Shown here in pieces: positions 1-9,262 of a stretch of DNA of 64,000 bases. Origin of the DNA: Pseudoalteromonas piscicida (GTDB lineage: Bacteria > Pseudomonadota > Gammaproteobacteria > Enterobacterales > Alteromonadaceae); the NCBI RefSeq assembly GCF_000238315.3, contig NZ_CP011925.1, positions 682,001 to 746,000 on the forward strand, in the 5' to 3' direction. The notes under the pieces are model-generated. The model saw nothing but the letters and a program-made list of their open reading frames with translations, did no database searches and was not told the DNA's origin. A program made the translations under genes and the position numbers. Numbering within the stretch: position 1 is the stretch's first letter; each line of letters begins with the position of its first letter.

Positions 1-12
1 GGTCAATAACGC

Positions 13-486
13 CTAATGCCAAGTCTCTTTTTTGATCACGTTAACAAGGCGGTGATTGATTAAGCATCGGCCATCGATTACTTTAAGCTCGTCTTCATAC
101 ACGCCGTTAAATACGGTGATTGGGGCATCTGATTGAGATTTTGGCTGCTGATAAAGAACAAAATAGCTTTTAGCACTAAACTTATTTGCCGCGATAGGTT
201 GAATATCGGCACTGGTTATCATGTGCATACTCTTTGTTGTTTTTATGGCTTGTTGCTGCCTTATTGTTATTTCTTCAGCACCAGTAATATTGATATTGAG
301 TGCTGGGATACTAAATGTTGCATCCTGTGTAAAAACACTTTGGTATGCTTGTGTTGAACCCGAATCTCGATATTTTATGTAATTGTGCAGTGTCGTCTCA
401 CAGAGGCGCTGGTCACTGCTTGGGTTGGTGGTCGTGCAACCACTCATAACACCTGCCGCTGCAACTAAGAGGAAATATGATTTCAT
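13..486 (-). CDS. SnoaL-like/NTF2-fold lipoprotein
   Basis: The 157-residue product starts with a short hydrophobic segment ending in a lipobox-like VMSGC, so it is probably a lipoprotein anchored through Cys16. The remaining ~140 residues, with a repeated LCETTLHNYIKYRDSG-type N-terminal helix and a C-terminal series of beta strands, resemble the SnoaL/NTF2-like fold of small scavenging or binding domains. No catalytic residues can be assigned. It is transcribed away from the glucan locus and separated from it by 468 bp. Function is unknown; the fold call is by pattern only. Confidence 0.6.
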   Translation of the reverse strand: MKSYFLLVAAAGVMSGCTTTNPSSDQRLCETTLHNYIKYRDSGSTQAYQSVFTQDATFSIPALNINITGAEEITIRQQQAIKTTKSMHMITSADIQPIAANKFSAKSYFVLYQQPKSQSDAPITVFNGVYEDELKVIDGRCLINHRLVNVIKKETWH

Positions 487-739
487 AAAGTGACCCTAAT
501 TTTTTGTTCTCAGCCTGAGGCTCAATAATCTCAGTGAGTTTAACGGTATTGTCAACCAAGCGAAAGCGCATGATTTATCCTGACGTAACGATTGCGTAAA
601 CACGTAAAGCCCCTTTACAGCTTTTTCTGCTGCGGTTTTATTAGGTGCAACTGATCTGTTTAGTCTGTATTTATAGCATGCAGATTTTCACCTTATGACA
701 ATTTAATATTGACGAATAAATTAACTTAGTTTACTTTTG

Positions 740-753
740 TGAAAGCGCTTACA
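740..753. promoter_or_regulatory. LacI-type operator upstream of GH16
   Basis: TGAAAGCGCTTACA is a near-palindrome with an AGCGCT core, the form bound by LacI-family sugar regulators. It matches 13108-13121 exactly. The likely binding protein is the LacI-family regulator at 14656. Confidence 0.75.
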
Positions 754-780
754 TTTTGCGTGTGTTTTTTTAACTTCATT

Positions 781-794
781 TGTAAGCGCTTACA
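781..794. promoter_or_regulatory. perfect LacI-type operator upstream of GH16
   Basis: TGTAAGCGCTTACA is a perfect 14-bp palindrome. Its centre lies 41 bp (about four helical turns) from the preceding operator, so both would lie on the same DNA face. Confidence 0.8.
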
Positions 795-840
795 TTTGTT
801 GCTGGGAACGCGCTGGGTATTCTTACAGCGTATAGCTAAA

Positions 841-895
841 TAACCTGTTCTGAGAAACGATGAGTTAATCGACTGCTTATCTAAGCCTCAGGTTA
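841..895. repeat. short TAACCTG...CAGGTTA hairpin element
   Basis: Inverted 7-bp ends TAACCTG and CAGGTTA enclose 41 bp. The right part (TTATCTAAGCCTCAGGTTA) closely resembles the terminal repeat of the 198-bp element at 39175-39372, so this may be a deletion derivative. It lies in the GH16 leader. Confidence 0.45.
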
Positions 896-954
896 AATAA
901 TAAAGTTCTTAGTATTCAACCATTTGACAACGACGTTTTGCATCGGGGTAACTG

Positions 955-3609
955 ATGAAAATTGCAGCAAGAAAATTAACAAGGCTATGTACCGCAATCT
1001 CTGTGGCTATCATAGCGGGATGTGGCGGAAGCGCCGAGACAGAAACTAATTATAAATCCGTTGATACCACAACGCCGGTTTCAGACTGGACGCTAGTGTG
1101 GAGCGATGAATTTGATAGAGATGCGATAGACACATCTAAGTGGACGCACGAGGTAAATTGCGACGGCGGTGGCAACAATGAAAAACAGTGTTACACCGAC
1201 AGTGAACAGAACGCGTTTATTGCCGATGGCATGCTGAATATTGTCGCTACCCCTGCGCAAGCAGGCGCACAACTGCCGTATACCTCGGCAAGATTGAACA
1301 CCAAATATAAAGCTGGTTTTAAGTATGGCAGATTCGAAATGCGGGCCAAGCTACCAAGCGGGCAAGGCAGCTGGCCGGCGTTTTGGATGTTGCCTACGGA
1401 TGAGATTTACGGTGGCTGGCCCAAGTCTGGTGAAATAGACATCATGGAAGCGGTAAACCTCAAGGTCGCTAATGAAGACGGGTCGGTTGAATCTAACGTG
1501 CATGGCACGCTTCATTACGGCCGTGATTGGCCTAATAATGTTCACACCGGTAAAGCATACGCCTTACCTGATGGTGTAAATCCAGCCGATGACTTCCATA
1601 CCTATGCTGTGGAGTGGCAAGAGGGTGAGATCCGTTGGTACGTTGATGGTTATCTCTATGCCACGCAACGTCAATCGGAGGTTCGTTACAACTCAAAGCA
1701 AGAAGCGGTTGGTTTAAAACACCGTGGATGGTTTGCTGAATACTACGAGCAAGGCTCTGGTGAGCTGGTTACTCATTGGGATAGTGCGCCTTTTGATCAG
1801 CAGTTTCACCTTATCTTAAACCTTGCCGTTGGCGGTGATTGGCCAGAAAACGTTAATAATAAAGGTATCGACTCGGACGCCTTTGTGAACGGACAATCGT
1901 TTGTGGTTGACTATGTCAGAGTGTATGAATGCGGCTCTAATCCTGAAACGGGCAAAGGATGTGAAACGGTGCGCCCAGGCTACGACGACCTTGAGGATGC
2001 GTTAGTCGAAGGCGAAGCACCTATTCCGTCGCCACCTTCTTCGGGTATCGCTAAAAACCTAACCATCTTTGATGATAATTTTAACGCTAACTGGCCTGCT
2101 TGGGATTGTTGTGGTGGCTCTATGCCTGCATTGGTTGCAGACGAAAGCCGTGGCAATGTTGTTGAGTTTGTAGTCGGTGAGACGCCAACCGTAAATGGCT
2201 TTACCAGCCGTGCCGAATTTATCACAGATCCAAGCGGTAAAGCCTCGCCATTTGATGCAACGAGTATGCTAGAAGCGGGCTATATTCGGTTCGATATGCA
2301 AGTGACACAAATGCCTTCAGACCCAAGCGCTGCATGGAAATTTAAAGTTGAAAGCCAAGGTGCTTCTAGCGCTGCTGAACTCGATCTTTTTGCAAGCGTT
2401 GAAGGACAATCACCAGCCGCAGGCTCGTGGCAAACTTATACCTTCCCACTACAGCAGTTGGCTGATGCAGGACTTGATGTATCAGCTATTGATGTCGTGA
2501 TGATCTTCCCAGCATGGGGTGCCGGAAACGGTGCTATCTATCGTGTTGATAAGGTTGAGATTGCACAGGATACAAACTTACCTTCGTTGACCTTATTTGA
2601 AAATGCCATTAACGCTGAGTGGCCGCTTTGGGATTGTTGTGGTGGCTCGACACCGACTGAAGTCTCTGACGATGCGACGCATGGTATTGTTGCTGAATTC
2701 ACGATTGGTGACACACCAACGGTAATGGGGTTTTCGTCTCGAACAGAAGTGGGCGGAGCTGGAAAGCCGTTTGATGCAACTGCAATTTTAGCAGGTGGCG
2801 TAGTACAGTTTGAGATGAAAGTCATGAGCTTACCGTCAACGCCTGATGCCCCTTGGCTACTTAAAATTGAGTCTGACAATGCCGCGAGTGCGGTTGAGCT
2901 ACCACTATCTGAATCACAAGAAGGTGTAGCACCACAGGCCGGTGAATGGCAAACCTATACTTTCTCAATTGAAGCTTTGGCTCAGGCAGGACTTGACCCA
3001 AGTGCAATTGATGTGGTGATGATTTTCCCAGCCTGGGGCTCAGGTAGCGGTGCGGTTTATCGTGTTGATAACGCAAAAATCTTTCATCCTAACGGTGGTA
3101 AGGCGAGTGGCGGTCTAAGCTTATTTAAAGATCAAGCTGCTGAGCAGTGGTCAATTTGGGATTGTTGTGGTGGCTCTACACCCACAATAGAAGTAGACGA
3201 AGATGCAGCCCATGGTCAAGTTGCGCAATTTGTTATTGGTGCAACCCCAACCGTGATGGGGTTTTTAGCGGATGATGATGTCTATTATGATGCTTCCCAT
3301 TTACTAGAAACTGGCGTAGTTAAGTTTGATATGAAGGTGACTTCAACACCAGCAAATATCGACGCTCAATGGCTATTTAAAATTGAGTCAAATGATGCCA
3401 GTGCAGCGGTAGAGCTTGCTCTTAACCAAAGCGCTGAAGGTAAAGCTCCAGAAGTTGGCAAATGGCAAACGTATACGTTTCCACTTCAAGCTTTGTACGA
3501 TGCTGGACTCGATATTAGTGCCATTGATGTCTTGATTGTATTCCCCAGCTGGGGAATGGGCGAAGGCGCCGTTTACCGCATAGACAATGTTGAAATCGTC
3601 AGTCAATAA
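955..3609 (+). CDS. GH16 beta-glucanase (laminarinase-like) lipoprotein with three C-terminal repeats
   Basis: This endo-acting glycoside hydrolase family 16 enzyme is probably an endo-1,3-beta-glucanase that cuts laminarin at the cell surface. The 884-residue protein has a lipobox (IIAGC, Cys23, followed by Gly, hence probably outer membrane). The GH16 domain spans about residues 45-325, with the catalytic signature GEIDIMEA giving nucleophile E160, D162 and acid/base E165. About residues 368-537, 545-715 and 720-884 are three homologous modules. Each opens with W-x-x-WDCCGGS-x-P and ends with AIDV-x-x-(I/V)FP-x-WG then YR-(V/I)-D, and they look like jelly-roll carbohydrate-binding domains. 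It sits upstream of a TonB receptor and behind two LacI-type operators. Laminarin specificity is inferred from the locus. Confidence 0.9.
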   Translation: MKIAARKLTRLCTAISVAIIAGCGGSAETETNYKSVDTTTPVSDWTLVWSDEFDRDAIDTSKWTHEVNCDGGGNNEKQCYTDSEQNAFIADGMLNIVATPAQAGAQLPYTSARLNTKYKAGFKYGRFEMRAKLPSGQGSWPAFWMLPTDEIYGGWPKSGEIDIMEAVNLKVANEDGSVESNVHGTLHYGRDWPNNVHTGKAYALPDGVNPADDFHTYAVEWQEGEIRWYVDGYLYATQRQSEVRYNSKQEAVGLKHRGWFAEYYEQGSGELVTHWDSAPFDQQFHLILNLAVGGDWPENVNNKGIDSDAFVNGQSFVVDYVRVYECGSNPETGKGCETVRPGYDDLEDALVEGEAPIPSPPSSGIAKNLTIFDDNFNANWPAWDCCGGSMPALVADESRGNVVEFVVGETPTVNGFTSRAEFITDPSGKASPFDATSMLEAGYIRFDMQVTQMPSDPSAAWKFKVESQGASSAAELDLFASVEGQSPAAGSWQTYTFPLQQLADAGLDVSAIDVVMIFPAWGAGNGAIYRVDKVEIAQDTNLPSLTLFENAINAEWPLWDCCGGSTPTEVSDDATHGIVAEFTIGDTPTVMGFSSRTEVGGAGKPFDATAILAGGVVQFEMKVMSLPSTPDAPWLLKIESDNAASAVELPLSESQEGVAPQAGEWQTYTFSIEALAQAGLDPSAIDVVMIFPAWGSGSGAVYRVDNAKIFHPNGGKASGGLSLFKDQAAEQWSIWDCCGGSTPTIEVDEDAAHGQVAQFVIGATPTVMGFLADDDVYYDASHLLETGVVKFDMKVTSTPANIDAQWLFKIESNDASAAVELALNQSAEGKAPEVGKWQTYTFPLQALYDAGLDISAIDVLIVFPSWGMGEGAVYRIDNVEIVSQ

Positions 3610-3679
3610 GCCAGTGTGGATCGCCAATAGTGTTTTGAACTCGGTGATCCAGCAGCAAGAATAGAATCGCAGGGCAGTC

Positions 3680-6631
3680 ATGAATAACAAACAATTCAAT
3701 AAAAGTAAGCTTGCCGCTCAGTTGTCGCTAGCAATAGCGATGAATGCGGGAATGGTCAGCATAGCTCAAGCAGAAGAGCAACAAACAGCCGAAAAAGTCG
3801 AAGTGATCGAAGTGAAAGGGATCCGCGGAAGTTTGATCCGTTCAATGGATTTAAAGCGCTCCGCATCGGGGGTTATGGATGCCATTTCTGCAGAGGAAAT
3901 GGGGAAATTTCCAGATACCAATCTAGCCGAGTCTTTACAACGGATCACTGGTGTTTCGGTCAGCCGTGCCAACGGCGAAGGCAGCCAAATTACCGTACGT
4001 GGCTTTGGGCCTGATTTTAACTTGGTGACATTAAATGGTCGCCAAATGCCGGGCACAGGTAATACTCGTTCGTATAACTTGGAAAACCTAGCCGCAGAAG
4101 GCGTGAGTGCGCTTGAGGTATATAAAACCGGACGTGCTGATGTACCCAGTGGCGGTTTAGGGGCTTTAGTCAACATTGTCACGGCTAAACCTCTACAACG
4201 CCCAGGGCAGCACTTTAGTGCTACAGCAAAGGCGATTGTTGATACCTCTAACGAAGCGGGAGATGATGTTACACCTGAGGTTTCCGCGGTTTACAGTAAT
4301 ACCTTTGCCGATGAAACCTTTGGTTTTGGGTTTTCCTTCTCCCATCAGCAACGTGACTTTCAAAAGCAGCAAGCCAACATTCAAGGCTGGCAGGCCAATG
4401 TTGATCTACCTGATTTAGACCCGTCTAAAATCATTGATGGCCGTGCTGAAGATGCCGAGGGTAATAAAGTCGGAAATTACTTTTTTCCAAAAGACATGAA
4501 CTACGGCATTGAAGATCTAGAGCGAGAAAGAACAAACGGTCAAGTTACCTTTCAATATACACCAACCAACGGTTTCATTGCTACCTTAGATTATACGGCA
4601 AGCCTTGCCGTAACTGGCTCTAATACGGTGGGGTGGGGTATTTGGAATGAGTTTGGCGGTAACATTAACGCCTATGAGTTAGATGCTAATGGCACCGCGG
4701 TTTATGCCGATATTGGCGGTAATGATGCGTCGTTCACTGCAAATAGAAATACGACGGAAGTTGAGGCGCGTTCACTTGGCTTAAATCTGGACTGGCAAAT
4801 TAATGATAATTGGCATGTAGAGCTTGATTATCACGACTCAAAAAACGAAACCGATAATGGTGCAGATAAAGGCTTGGGTAGTGATGGTCAAATCATCTTA
4901 GGCTCAGATCAGTTGCTCACTAAGATTTATGATTATCGGCAGGGCGAAGTGCCGCATGCAAATGTGCTTTGGAAAAATGGCACGAACGAACTCATGGCAA
5001 GTGAAATTGATTCTAACTTTAGCCAATTTATCCATTCTCCCGGAGAGGCGACAGTCGAGCAGTTACAACTTGACGCCACTTGGTTTAACGACAGTTTTGA
5101 TATTGGCCTAGTCAGTGTGCAGTTTGGTGCAGCTCGCACTGAACAGTCAACTGGGGGATATGAAGCGTGGAGTGGTCTACGAGGAGGACCGGGTTTTAAC
5201 CCTTCGTTTAAAGAAATTTTCCCAGATAGCATGTTTACGCGCCATGAAACTGGCGATTTGCTAGATCAATTTGCAGGTGGTGGCAGTGACTTACAGCCTG
5301 GGTATTACTATACCTATGACTTTGATGAAGCTATTGCAAGGCAGCTTGCGTATCTTACAGAAGATGTGATCGGTGCCGACTACTACTCGGCGGACGCCTA
5401 TTTTGATGGCATAGACAGCCAAAGTAGAGTTGATGAAACCACTGACAGCATCTACTTGCAATCCAAATGGGAGTTTGAATTTTCTGACTACTTTGTGCAG
5501 ATCAACGCAGGCCTGCGCTATGAACAAACGGATGTGACAAGTGTGGTACGTCAGCGTGTGGAAACGCAAGTGAATTGGGACAGTCCATCTGAATGGATTA
5601 TGCAATACGCTGCGGGGGGGGATGACAATTTCTTAACGCAGGAAGGGGATTACGACATTCTATTGCCGATGATCGATGTGCGTTTTGATATCACCGAAGA
5701 TTTAATTGCACGAGCGTCTTGGGGCAAAACAATGTCGCGTGCGCCGCTTAGTAATCTTGCGGGTGGCAGAAGTTTGTCAGGCAGCCCAAAACCGGGAGCG
5801 AGAACTGGCTCTCGAGGCAATACTAATCTATTACCGTTTGAGTCGACAAACCTAGATTTTTCACTTGAATATTATTACAACGAAGGAAGTTACGCATCGC
5901 TTGGCTACTTTAAAAAAGAGGTCGATAACTTTATTCAAACCACAATCACGCAAACCACCATTGAAGGTCTTTACGATATTTATAATGGTCCAAGGTATAA
6001 ACAAGCGATTGCAGACATTGAAGCCCGTGGAGAGCAGGCGACTAGTGATGCCATTTTTGCGCAAATGCTCGCCAATGGTCACGGTAATGCCGAGGGCAAA
6101 ATTGAACCAAGCAGTGACGATCCTTTGATGGTATGGAACATCAGCCAGCCACAAAATACCGATAGCAAATCGGTTGATGGTTTTGAAGTGGCGGTACAGC
6201 ACTTATTTGGTGAAACGGGATTCGGCCTTGGTGTAAACGCAACTTTTGTTGATGGCGATGTTGAGTTTGATAGTGAAAGCCTAGTGCAGCAAGCACCGCT
6301 GACGGGCTTGAGTGACTCGGCTAACTTCCAAGCATTTTACGAAAAAGACGGGTTATCGGTGAAGTTAACCTACGCATGGCGTGACGCTTATCTAATCGGG
6401 GTAGGTCAAGCGCAAGGCTCGGCAGATGCACCACCGCAATATGCCAAGTCTTACGGTCAATGGGACGTTAGTGTGAATTACGATATTGATGAGCAGTTTA
6501 CGGTGTTCTTTGAAGGTATTAACTTAAACAATGAAACCGAGCAAGGATATGGTCGGTATGAAGAGCAATTCTTATTTGCTCGTCAATACGGCCCGAGATA
6601 CTCGGTTGGTATGAGGTATACCTTTGAGTGA
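3680..6631 (+). CDS. TonB-dependent receptor, carbohydrate-locus type
   Basis: An outer-membrane active transporter of 983 residues that probably imports beta-glucan oligosaccharides released by the GH16 enzyme 70 bp upstream. It has a signal peptide (cleavage after AQA about residue 31), an N-terminal plug with the TonB-box-like VEVIEVKG and the class-typical IRGSLIRSMDLKR and FPDTNLAESLQRITGVS motifs, and a long beta-barrel ending in aromatic YTFE. The plug motifs match the large Xanthomonas/Caulobacter-type receptor family often found in polysaccharide loci. It is probably co-transcribed with GH16 and is followed by a strong terminator. Substrate is inferred from neighbours only. Confidence 0.88.
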   Translation: MNNKQFNKSKLAAQLSLAIAMNAGMVSIAQAEEQQTAEKVEVIEVKGIRGSLIRSMDLKRSASGVMDAISAEEMGKFPDTNLAESLQRITGVSVSRANGEGSQITVRGFGPDFNLVTLNGRQMPGTGNTRSYNLENLAAEGVSALEVYKTGRADVPSGGLGALVNIVTAKPLQRPGQHFSATAKAIVDTSNEAGDDVTPEVSAVYSNTFADETFGFGFSFSHQQRDFQKQQANIQGWQANVDLPDLDPSKIIDGRAEDAEGNKVGNYFFPKDMNYGIEDLERERTNGQVTFQYTPTNGFIATLDYTASLAVTGSNTVGWGIWNEFGGNINAYELDANGTAVYADIGGNDASFTANRNTTEVEARSLGLNLDWQINDNWHVELDYHDSKNETDNGADKGLGSDGQIILGSDQLLTKIYDYRQGEVPHANVLWKNGTNELMASEIDSNFSQFIHSPGEATVEQLQLDATWFNDSFDIGLVSVQFGAARTEQSTGGYEAWSGLRGGPGFNPSFKEIFPDSMFTRHETGDLLDQFAGGGSDLQPGYYYTYDFDEAIARQLAYLTEDVIGADYYSADAYFDGIDSQSRVDETTDSIYLQSKWEFEFSDYFVQINAGLRYEQTDVTSVVRQRVETQVNWDSPSEWIMQYAAGGDDNFLTQEGDYDILLPMIDVRFDITEDLIARASWGKTMSRAPLSNLAGGRSLSGSPKPGARTGSRGNTNLLPFESTNLDFSLEYYYNEGSYASLGYFKKEVDNFIQTTITQTTIEGLYDIYNGPRYKQAIADIEARGEQATSDAIFAQMLANGHGNAEGKIEPSSDDPLMVWNISQPQNTDSKSVDGFEVAVQHLFGETGFGLGVNATFVDGDVEFDSESLVQQAPLTGLSDSANFQAFYEKDGLSVKLTYAWRDAYLIGVGQAQGSADAPPQYAKSYGQWDVSVNYDIDEQFTVFFEGINLNNETEQGYGRYEEQFLFARQYGPRYSVGMRYTFE

Positions 6632-6653
6632 TCCCTTGCGCATCCGTTCACTA

Positions 6654-6686
6654 ATACCAATTTCACTTAATTAAGCAAATTGGCAT
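6654..6686. repeat. short ATACCAATT-type inverted repeat
   Basis: ATACCAATTT and the near-inverse AAATTGGCAT enclose about 13 bp. These are the same ends as the longer elements at 19204, 23518 and 50284, so it may be a minimal derivative. It lies directly before a terminator. Confidence 0.45.
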
Positions 6687-6687
6687 A

Positions 6688-6718
6688 AAAATGCAGACCG
6701 ATGAGTCTGCATTTTTTT
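6688..6718 (+). terminator. rho-independent terminator after the TonB receptor
   Basis: ATGCAGA (6691-6697) pairs with TCTGCAT (6705-6711), extended by flanking A and T bases and followed by a seven-T run. Confidence 0.85.
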
Positions 6719-6920
6719 GGCCCTAATTCAGTAGGTGCGACTTTATGCCGCACTCATTCAAGCGCATATTGCATAGGGAAATGATAAGGCTGAGTTCGAA
6801 GATGAATATCATTGATAAACTCAGTATGTAGCTCCCACCTATCGCATATTACTTTGTAAATTCATGATTTAGTGTGATGATTCAGTGAGTGTGAATCGAC
6901 ATGTTTGCGGGGTTGATGTT

Positions 6921-7532
6921 TTGGACAATTATTTGCTGTTTGTAGGTGTCGCTTTGGCGACAATTTTATTACCAGGGCCTGCGGTGATGCTGACTATCAA
7001 TAACTCAATTCAAAGAGGCTTTGCCAAGTCTTTAGCTGGTATTTGTGGTGTCGCGCTCGGGATTTTGATTGTCGCCGCGGTATCGGCATCAAGTTTAGGT
7101 GTGATTTTAGCCAATTCGGTGTTGGCATTTACGGTCGTTAAATTTATTGGCGCTGCATATCTTTTCTATTTAGGCTACAAAATGTGGCGAACTAAAGGTG
7201 AAAGTAAAATAGGCAAGTCTATTGCTGCAAGTACGATGAAAAAGTGCTTTTTAGAAGGCTTTTTTGTTTCGATCACCAATCCTAAGGCTGTTATTTTCTT
7301 TATGTCTATCTTTCCGCAATTTATCAATGTGGAAAATGCCTTTATGCCGCAATTTATGTTGCTGGTTTTTACCTTTAGCCTGCTGGTGTTTATGGTACAT
7401 ATTTCTTATGCGGTGTTTTCTGGCCTTGCTAAGACTAAATTGTCGTCACCGAAGAGTATGACAATGATGAACAAAGTGAGCGGTGGCGTGTTTTTTGGGT
7501 TTGGCGCCGGTTTAGTTGCCGCCGGTAAGTAG
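6921..7532 (+). CDS. LysE/RhtB-family amino-acid exporter
   Basis: An inner-membrane protein of about 203 residues with roughly six hydrophobic segments. The family hallmark near the N terminus, ATILLPGPAVMLTINNSIQRG, matches the LysE/RhtB TPGP motif. Members export amino acids or derivatives such as homoserine and threonine; the substrate here cannot be read. The start is uncertain: TTG at 6921 places the first membrane helix at the N terminus and has GGGG eight bases upstream, while an in-frame GTG at 6885 would add 12 polar residues unusual for the family. It is a single gene unrelated to the flanking glucan genes. Confidence 0.8.
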   Translation: MDNYLLFVGVALATILLPGPAVMLTINNSIQRGFAKSLAGICGVALGILIVAAVSASSLGVILANSVLAFTVVKFIGAAYLFYLGYKMWRTKGESKIGKSIAASTMKKCFLEGFFVSITNPKAVIFFMSIFPQFINVENAFMPQFMLLVFTFSLLVFMVHISYAVFSGLAKTKLSSPKSMTMMNKVSGGVFFGFGAGLVAAGK

Positions 7533-7611
7533 TTTGAGTGGCTTAAAAATGTAAGCATACTCCCTTTTCCCGCGAGTAGTTAAAGGGAGCAAAGCTTGAA
7601 TTCGGCATTGC

Positions 7612-7773
7612 TTAGCTCCGCACTGCAGCAGGCTTACTCGCCTTAGTGCGAGTGGTTGGGCTACTTAGATTTGAATAAGCGCTTGAAGCACTCATTAAGC
7701 CAAAACAACCCAAAGTTGTTAATATGCCAATGACGACGTAAATAATAAAATCGATTACCATGATGTTGCTCAT
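7612..7773 (-). CDS. 53-aa small membrane protein
   Basis: This small ORF starts with ATG at 7773, preceded by GGAGAGGAACT, a strong ribosome-binding site, and ends with TAA at 7612. The predicted product has one hydrophobic segment at about residues 5-33 (IDFIIYVVIGILTTLGCFGL) followed by a Ser/Thr-rich, basic tail (TRTKASKPAA). This is the profile of a single-pass membrane microprotein. I do not recognise a family. It is transcribed in the same direction as, and 31 bp downstream of, the YqcI/GntA-like gene, so the two may form an operon. Confidence 0.55.
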   Translation of the reverse strand: MSNIMVIDFIIYVVIGILTTLGCFGLMSASSAYSNLSSPTTRTKASKPAAVRS

Positions 7774-7804
7774 ATCTAGTTCCTCTCCGTTGGTACAATG
7801 TGCA

Positions 7805-8344
7805 TTAAATTCTGTGGGTTTCTACGTGTGATTCGACGACACGGAAACTCTGTGGGACCTCAAACTGAGGCATTAAGTTAAAAACAATCGCTGGGTACTT
7901 AAACTTTCTGTTTCTCGATGCGCTTGTAGGGCTTAAACAAGTGATATAAAGCGGCTCGCCATCCAAATTAAAATGAAAATTATTGCTGCAATCTGACGAT
8001 TGAGAATGCGGCCCTCTAGGAGTGCTCTGCGAAACTAGGTTTTGCAATTCCTGCAGTTTACGCCAAACAGACTTATTAAAGTCGCTGTCATCTAAGTGTT
8101 GGCTCTGCTCAAAAATCGCCACAAACGCGGCACTTTTCATGCTGTCAAAATCTACCTTTTCGACAAAAGAATAGAGACTGGTTATCAAACTAAAGTTGTT
8201 GTGTCTTGAGGTGAGATCGCCAAAACCTAAAACCTCAACATGGTTAAACGCTAATTCGGCTCTATTACCACCACAAATGCATGGAAATTGCTGCTTGTTC
8301 ACGAAATCAATAAAACTTTCTTGCAGCTCGGGTTCTGGTGTCAT
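7805..8344 (-). CDS. YqcI/YcgG family (GntA-like) protein
   Basis: The 179-residue cytoplasmic product matches the YqcI/YcgG family, which includes the haem-dependent N-hydroxylase GntA of guanitoxin biosynthesis. Visible family features are the N-terminal FPCICGGNRAE segment, a central VWRKLQELQ, then FHFNLDGEPLYITCLSP and the SRNRKFKYPAIVFNLMPQFE block. Members commonly exceed 220 residues, so this one is short, mainly at the C terminus. No guanitoxin genes lie nearby, so the substrate is unknown; hydroxylation of a guanidino compound is only a family-based possibility. It may be co-transcribed with the 53-aa membrane protein. Confidence 0.7.
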   Translation of the reverse strand: MTPEPELQESFIDFVNKQQFPCICGGNRAELAFNHVEVLGFGDLTSRHNNFSLITSLYSFVEKVDFDSMKSAAFVAIFEQSQHLDDSDFNKSVWRKLQELQNLVSQSTPRGPHSQSSDCSNNFHFNLDGEPLYITCLSPTSASRNRKFKYPAIVFNLMPQFEVPQSFRVVESHVETHRI

Positions 8345-8617
8345 GTTTTATGCTCCTAATGTTGTTATTTGCGCTAGTTGGTTTTGGTGGTTTCCAATGC
8401 TGAATGGCGAAATGCATCTACACTGATTATCTATCATTAAGTAAGCAAGGCTTGAACCACAAATTAATAAATTTAACTCATTGAATTTTATTGGTTTTTG
8501 TTTTTTGTATTTTAAAGGGGTAATTTTTTCACGTTTTATTCAGGTAAGAAGTACACGGTTGTAAAAATTGGTAACGGTGGGTTTTTCGCTTCGGGCAAGG
8601 TTTACCTAGATTGGTTG

Positions 8618-9022
8618 TTACTGCCCGAGTAAAGGTAAGTTTTTGAGGTTTTTATAGTCCATTGCAATGGCAATACAACGGTAAAGTTGTGCTGTTGGCA
8701 TGTCTTCTTCTAGTTTAAGGACAATCGCTCGGTTTCCTTCAAATTGTAACTCGTCGGAAAATAGTACTCTAAATGTATCAACTAGCTTCGTTTGGCAGTG
8801 AAAATAAAGGTGATAGTTAGTAGGCGTTTTGGCTTTCCAAGCCATACGGAAAGGGCTACCCGATTTAACACTAAAGCTTAACTCTCCCCACTTTATTGCC
8901 TCAATCACCGCGCCAAAGTTTTGCTCACTGGCAACCTGCATAACGAGACTACGCAGTGCCCTGATTTTTGCTTGCGCAGCAGGTGGGTAGGTACTAATCA
9001 CTTGTTCGGCTATGTTTGACAC
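8618..9022 (-). CDS. DUF1801 domain protein
   Basis: A 134-residue cytoplasmic protein of the DUF1801 (YdhG-like) family. The pattern is an N-terminal helix with YPPAAQAKIRALRSLV, then VIEAIKWGELSFSVKSG and a central YHLYFHCQTKLVDTFR strand-helix region. Family members are small alpha/beta proteins with a frataxin-like or iron-chaperone-like fold (compare B. subtilis YdhG) but no established enzymatic activity. It is a single gene with the 273 bp upstream of 8617 on one side and the GH3 gene on the other. Function is unknown. Confidence 0.75.
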   Translation of the reverse strand: MSNIAEQVISTYPPAAQAKIRALRSLVMQVASEQNFGAVIEAIKWGELSFSVKSGSPFRMAWKAKTPTNYHLYFHCQTKLVDTFRVLFSDELQFEGNRAIVLKLEEDMPTAQLYRCIAIAMDYKNLKNLPLLGQ

Positions 9023-9215
9023 TCTGGCTCTTCCTTGGTGTTAGCTCATAAAGTAGAGTATTAAATTGAGCAGGTGAGGGCAAGTGTGCTCTTGGTGTGA
9101 CTTTTTAAATCGCTTGTTTGTGCCCTGTAAAAAGAATAAACGCGCGCATCAGACAATTGGCTTATCTTAGATCTCTTAAATTCTAGTCCACATTAAAGTG
9201 GCTTCATTAGACACT

Positions 9216-9251
9216 AAAAAACGATGTGAACACGGCCTCGTGACCACATCG
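9216..9251 (-). terminator. terminator after the GH3 gene
   Basis: On the minus strand CGATGTG (9251-9245) pairs with CACATCG (9228-9222) around a second internal stem, followed by a six-T run (9221-9216). It ends the MFS-GH3 transcript. Confidence 0.85.
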
Positions 9252-9262
9252 TGTTAAGGAGA

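Larger units (their letters stand above)
487..954. other. intergenic region with LacI-type operators and a hairpin
   Basis: This 468-bp gap between divergent genes carries two palindromic LacI-type operators (740-753 and 781-794) and a 55-bp stem-ended segment (841-895), annotated separately. Apart from these I see no small ORF. The GH16 start is preceded by the ribosome-binding-like sequence CGGGG about 8 bases upstream. Confidence 0.6.

Noticed and set aside
133..357. 74-aa plus-strand ORF
   Set aside because: It is antisense to the SnoaL-like lipoprotein gene, has no homology-like features and looks like a shadow frame.
923..950. TTGACA sequence before GH16 as a sigma-70 promoter
   Set aside because: A -10 element at normal spacing would fall at the start codon itself, and the LacI operators lie well upstream, so the true promoter is probably further upstream.
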